Shown here in pieces: positions 17,019 to 20,630 of a stretch of 20,630 nucleotides of DNA (its first letter is position 1; each line of letters opens with the position of its first letter). A program made the position numbers and the translations under genes. The stretch comes from Bolinopsis microptera (taxonomy: Eukaryota; Ctenophora; Tentaculata; Lobata; Bolinopsidae). The DNA lies in contig NW_026971902.1 of NCBI RefSeq assembly GCF_026151205.1, forward strand, positions 1 through 20,630, read 5' to 3'. Below the pieces are notes generated by a model. That model was not told where the DNA came from. It did no database searches and worked only from the letters and a program-made list of their open reading frames with translations.

Positions 17019-19699
17019 TTAATCAAAATTCGCTTGTTCTTCAGGTTCATCATGTCTAATGTTTGTGCAGTTCATACCATGGCATCGTCCACAAGCTGGC
17101 AAACAATTGAAGCCATATTTCCTACATGAACATCTGAAAGTCAAAAAGGCCTGTTCCACATCGACAGAACAGTTACAACATATAAGGTTCAAAATAGACT
17201 CTGGAGCAATTACAGCTTTTGTTGCAACTGGTTCGTAAGTGCCACCAGGAGCCAGTTTCCAGCCGTAGTCAAGGGGATTCAGACTGTCAGCGTTAAGCAT
17301 GACCCAGTTATGGTACTGTAAGTAAGCTCTAAGGATGTGCTCCGTTGCTGAAGCTATTGTTGGAGGTAGCCTATTCGGATTGAGACTCTTTTTCGCTACC
17401 ATCCTATTGTATGCTAGGAATCTCAAAGCAGAAAGAGTCTTTTTCTTGTCACCATAAATGTACTGCAAGAAACAGAGGCCTGCCTCAATAATCTTTTCTT
17501 TTGATTCTCTCACCGAAAGTAATGTTGCCAACTGACCTTGCTCATCAAAGGTGAGAGCTTTCTTTAGCACTTTAACCTTGCTAAAACCAAACAGTCCACT
17601 GACGCTATCAAAACCTGAAATACTATGAATTAGAAGAAGTATCTCCTTTTCTTTATGATCTAGATGACTTGATATTTCTTTGATTGAATATGTACCCTTC
17701 TCCATTGTTAGATAAATATCATTGTGATGGTCACTGTTGAAATGATGTACTAATAGACTTGAACTATATCGGTATCCTCAGCCTTCAATTCAACATCGCC
17801 AAGGAATGACATTTCCAATGTTTTCTTTGCAATTAAAGTATCAGCATCGTTACAAGCTCTGATCACTTCAATACCATTTACAGTAAAAATGCTTGAGATA
17901 AGGTCGATCAGTTCTTTTTTGTTATTGTTGTTGCTCAGAAATGTTGTTTTGGTGACAGTACAAAAGGTGGATTTCTTTACAGCAATATTAGCACAGAACG
18001 CTTTTACTCTCCTCTTGTGCTCGTGATCTTTAGTAGAAGGCTCATATCCATCAAAAATCACAGTAACTTCCCGATTTTTAGGGATAAGCTTCAAGTACTC
18101 CATTGCTACCTCACCATAATTGTCACACCCTTTAAATGAGCTTAGTTGGTGAATTAGCCAACCTCCATCAATGACTAGTGGGATCGTGAAGCTGCAAGAT
18201 TTAAGTGTAGATTGGTTTATACCAAGAGCAGCCTTATTAGATTTCCTCATCATCTGATATTGATCAAATAAGCTCATCGGCACCACAGTTAACTCGTATC
18301 ATGTTAGGCATTCCTCTATTGAAGTATCTCTATCAGCAACCAAGACTAGACGGTTAAAACACTTCAACGGATCGACTGCAACGCTTTTATTATTCACTTT
18401 AACCTGCTTTCTTAGTTGTGTCATGTTCTTTGCTTTACCTTTGATACTTATCTTATCGATGAATGTCAACCCATCTAGCTCACGTTGAAGGACAGCCCCA
18501 ACGGCCAAACATTCCTCGGGATTCACCTCATCGTTCCCAGCCTGTGATATAAGACCAGTCGAAAAAGATATTAACTTAGTCTTATCTTCGGATTCTGTAA
18601 AGTCGACAGTGACTTTAAACCAAGTTAATAATTTTCCAAATACATCACAGTTTTTCTTGATTGATGACTTGGTAAGATCTGAGTGGATGGCAGCTTTAGT
18701 TGGTACTCCTCGCTTCGATGAATTAGCTAATGAATCTCCAAAAGACTGATTTATTAAAGCCATCTGATTCAGGGTGGCCACCCATAACTTGTGAGCGGAC
18801 TCACGATTACGCATCCGTCCACTTGTTAATCCACTACTAGATTTAGCTGCCCTCATAAGACTCTGCTCTATGGAGAGGTCAGTCCACACCCCGGCCCACT
18901 CGTGGTCGTTGTAACAAACCGTGTGAAGCCCAGTTACTTTAAAGGTCTTCAAGAGCGCCCCATACTTGACTTTAAAAATAGCATCCTGCTCCAAATACAG
19001 TCTTAAAGCTTTTGCATACTGTCCCCTCCCAGCTGCTGCGAAGTAGGGCAGCATCAAAGCTACTGCTGATAAATGCATATTGTAGTCGTGCAACCTCTCT
19101 GCTCTTATGAAGTCCTTTACTAGTGTTATCATGTTGTGGTAAGTAACCCATAGAGCTGCTGTTCTACTGTTGGAAAACAGGTTCTTTAGAAGCAGGGTTA
19201 TTTTCTCTGATAGATCCTGAATAGATTTAGTCTTAAAGTTAACACCTAGATTTTCGTTCACACATTTGTTGATGTAACCTTCCAAGTCTACTAGTTCATC
19301 GTCGTAAACTTCTTCCTCTATAATGAAACAACAAAGAGCGGCGTCGATCAGAAAGTGGGCTCTCAACGCTTTATAGTAAGATCCTCCATCCGATATATGC
19401 GTGACGTCTCCAGGATACACGAGTTTGATGAGCTCCTCTAAACCCGAGTCTGCCATTTTATAGCCTATGCAGCCAAGAAAACTCGTGAGAGTGTGGAAGC
19501 CCCCAACCCTGACCACAATAGGCATCCCAGTTTCCAGTACTATTCGGGTGGCCTTAATCCACAATGGCAAATCGAATGTGATTATCATCGGCTCACTGTA
19601 GGATAACTTAAGACATTCAACCAGAGTAGTATGTACCGTCGAATAGCTGTCTTGGGGTTGGTCAATAATCTGTTGTTTGTTAGTTAACCTTGATATTTG
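17019..19699 (-). pseudogene. Academ-type transposase/XPG nuclease gene, broken
   Basis: A minus-strand gene remnant of roughly 890 codons in three blocks. Block 1 (19699-18299) is open from inside the right terminal repeat. It contains DSYSTVHTTLVECL, TFDLPLW, GGFHTLTSFLG, DFIRAER, MLPYFAAAGRGQYAKA and TDLSIEQSLMR; the Asp of TFD and Glu of SIEQ are plausible members of the DDE triad. A TGA (18299-18301) interrupts it between ECLT and YELTVVPMSLFD, in the same frame. Block 2 (to 17750) is XPG/FEN1-like: VIDGG, VIFDGYEP...KRR, NDADTLI and EDTD. A one-base-type frameshift near 17752-17758 leads to LLVHHFNSDHHNDIYLT. Block 3 (to 17019) has HSISGFDSVSGLFG and a C-terminal CxC-x6-C-x3-C-x2-C-x4-C cluster preceded by CCxC. 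The usual GCD of the ISGCD-type motif is GFD here. The N-terminus is missing. Only two lesions suggest recent decay. Confidence 0.8.
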
Positions 19700-20103
19700 T
19701 TAATTGAAGTTATTTCCCGAGTAAGATTTGAAATAAGCGTTAAAAATAATTTGGTGTATTTTTTTCGAAATTTCAATAAAATTTCGAAAACTTTCGAAAA
19801 ATTCCATTTATTTCGAAAAATAAAGCCCCAATCGTTCTGAAACTATCATTCGCCTGCCATAATGTGGCCATTGCGGTCATTTTGCACCCCCTATGGAGAT
19901 CTCAAGACCTTCGGGAGCCGAATAACCAATATTAGGGGTGGGGCGTATGGCTTCCTGGAGAAAAATGACTATAAAAATTTTTGCCCAAAAGTTTCAGCTG
20001 GACGGTTTTTTTTGGTGGTTCCTGGGACTATGGACAACACATTCCTGTAGACAAACCTTTGTTACGAATTTGTTCACAGAAAAATCAACTCTTGCCCTAA
20101 CTA
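19657..20103 (-). repeat. Academ-like right terminal inverted repeat
   Basis: Inverse of 16195-16651. Its inner 43 bp overlap the open frame of the transposase remnant (19657-19699), an unusual arrangement that implies the 5' part of the gene was deleted. Confidence 0.9.
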
Positions 20104-20106
20104 TCT
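20104..20106. other. Right target-site duplication TCT
   Basis: Pairs with 16192-16194. The foldback arm resumes directly after it (TGCGAGTTGCGAGAGTG). Confidence 0.85.
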
Positions 20107-20630
20107 TGCGAGTTGCGAGAGTGATAAAAAGTGCACAGTTTAAAGAAACCCCTGTGAGAAATCGCATTTCTTGCACAACTGGGTCTAATTATAGAGGTAA
20201 ATAAGAGGTCCGGTACATTCAGATACCCGGTATAGATTGGCAAGATTGACAGAGGTTTTGATCATTGAAATCAATAAAATGATAGTACAGCAGGTAAAAT
20301 CGGTTCGATCTTAAATGGTCCTTTTGTGCTGTTTCTTTATGTGGAATTTGATAAAGCTGTATTGTAATTAGTTATGAAACTCTAATATTGTGTGGTTAAC
20401 CTTTTTCAGGTCCAGTCCTTTCCGCTAAGCTATTCCTAATTACTAAAATATGTCGAGATTTACTGAACTCCAACTTCAAATATTGATGATTTTAGTATTC
20501 CCCAATCTAAAAATCTTCGAAGTTTTTCTGCAAAGCATTTTTATCCACGTTTCATGCAATTCGATCATTTTTGGCGGAAAAAAATATTTTCAAATTTTCA
20601 AACTTTTTTTATAAGTCTCGAAAAAAAATT
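20107..20630 (-). repeat. FB-2 right arm, outer part (cut by window end)
   Basis: Continuation of the right arm, inverse of about 14222-14745, ending in the AT-rich part of the arm at the window edge. It shares arm-specific variants with FB-1's left arm. Confidence 0.9.

Larger units (their letters stand above)
16195..20103 (-). mobile_element. Academ-like DNA transposon inserted in FB-2
   Basis: A 3,909-bp element bounded by inverted TAGTTAGGGCAAG ends and 3-bp TCT duplications. Its terminal repeats are long: 16195-16651 on the left and 19657-20103 on the right. They differ mainly by a ~10-bp indel near the tip. Inside is one minus-strand gene remnant whose order is transposase-like region, XPG/FEN1-like nuclease, Cys-rich C-terminus. 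Academ transposons are known for 3-4-bp duplications, and lineages carry an XPG-type nuclease and a Cys8 zinc finger, which fits. Alternatives would be another superfamily that shares this protein. The element is probably non-autonomous now because its gene is broken. Confidence 0.72.
13799..20630. mobile_element. Foldback transposon FB-2 (interrupted, right end outside window)
   Basis: A second copy of the FB-1 palindrome. The left arm is 13799-15181 and the loop 15182-15759. The right arm starts at 15760, is broken at 16194 by a transposon, and resumes at 20107 to the window end; about 420 bp of the arm should follow beyond it. Arm-specific variants pair FB-1 left with FB-2 right: GGGGAATACTA and GCTTTGC, versus GAGGAATACTA and CCTTGC in the other arms. 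The inverted loop agrees, so FB-2 is in the opposite orientation to FB-1. It encodes nothing of its own. It probably lies in an intron of the CBS-like gene. Confidence 0.9.

Noticed and set aside
18299-18301. TGA in the transposase gene read as selenocysteine or programmed readthrough
   Set aside because: A second, separate frameshift breaks the same gene and the N-terminus is missing, so a nonsense mutation in a decaying element is simpler.
1-20630. tRNA or rRNA genes
   Set aside because: No cloverleaf with A/B boxes and no rRNA core sequence was recognised by eye; a covariance-model scan would be decisive.

Overview
This is invertebrate-like metazoan genomic DNA: AT-rich, with no prokaryotic gene organisation. 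It holds short spliced exons with GT/AG borders, several minisatellites, MITE-like elements and large inverted-repeat transposons. The species cannot be told from the window. Most long open frames are repeat shadows. The genuine coding signals are three exons of a cystathionine beta-synthase-like (CBS) gene on the minus strand, a decayed transposase gene on the minus strand, and a possible small three-exon membrane-protein gene on the plus strand.

Layout. 1-1893: a minisatellite with a 184-bp unit, in minus orientation at 1-290 and plus orientation from 511. 2365-3330: the candidate three-exon gene. 3825-7119: a complete foldback-type (giant palindrome) non-autonomous transposon, FB-1, with two ~1.3-1.4-kb arms and a 583-bp loop. 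7845-8151: a pogo/Tigger-like MITE. 8575-12662: the 3' end of the CBS-like gene, with one shared exon (12578-12662) followed by two mutually compatible, diverged terminal exons (10186-10358 and 8575-8711). Its introns and flanks carry 11-, 41-, 54- and 10-bp tandem repeats. 13799 to the window end: a second foldback copy, FB-2, in the opposite orientation. An Academ-like DNA transposon (16195-20103) is inserted in its right arm. The homologous uninterrupted site in FB-1 shows the exact insertion point and a 3-bp target duplication.

How the parts relate. The Academ-like element carries one long gene read leftwards: a transposase-like region, an XPG/FEN1-like nuclease region and a cysteine-rich C-terminus. 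It is broken by one in-frame stop and one frameshift and is truncated at its 5' side by the right terminal repeat. The foldback elements encode nothing. They start with TAGTAAGGGG and have 3-bp flanking duplications, close to the TAGTTAGGGC ends of the Academ-like element, so cross-mobilisation by an Academ-type transposase is plausible (inference). FB-2 and its nested insertion lie upstream of the shared CBS exon, so they probably sit in an intron of the host gene, whose earlier exons must lie beyond the window.
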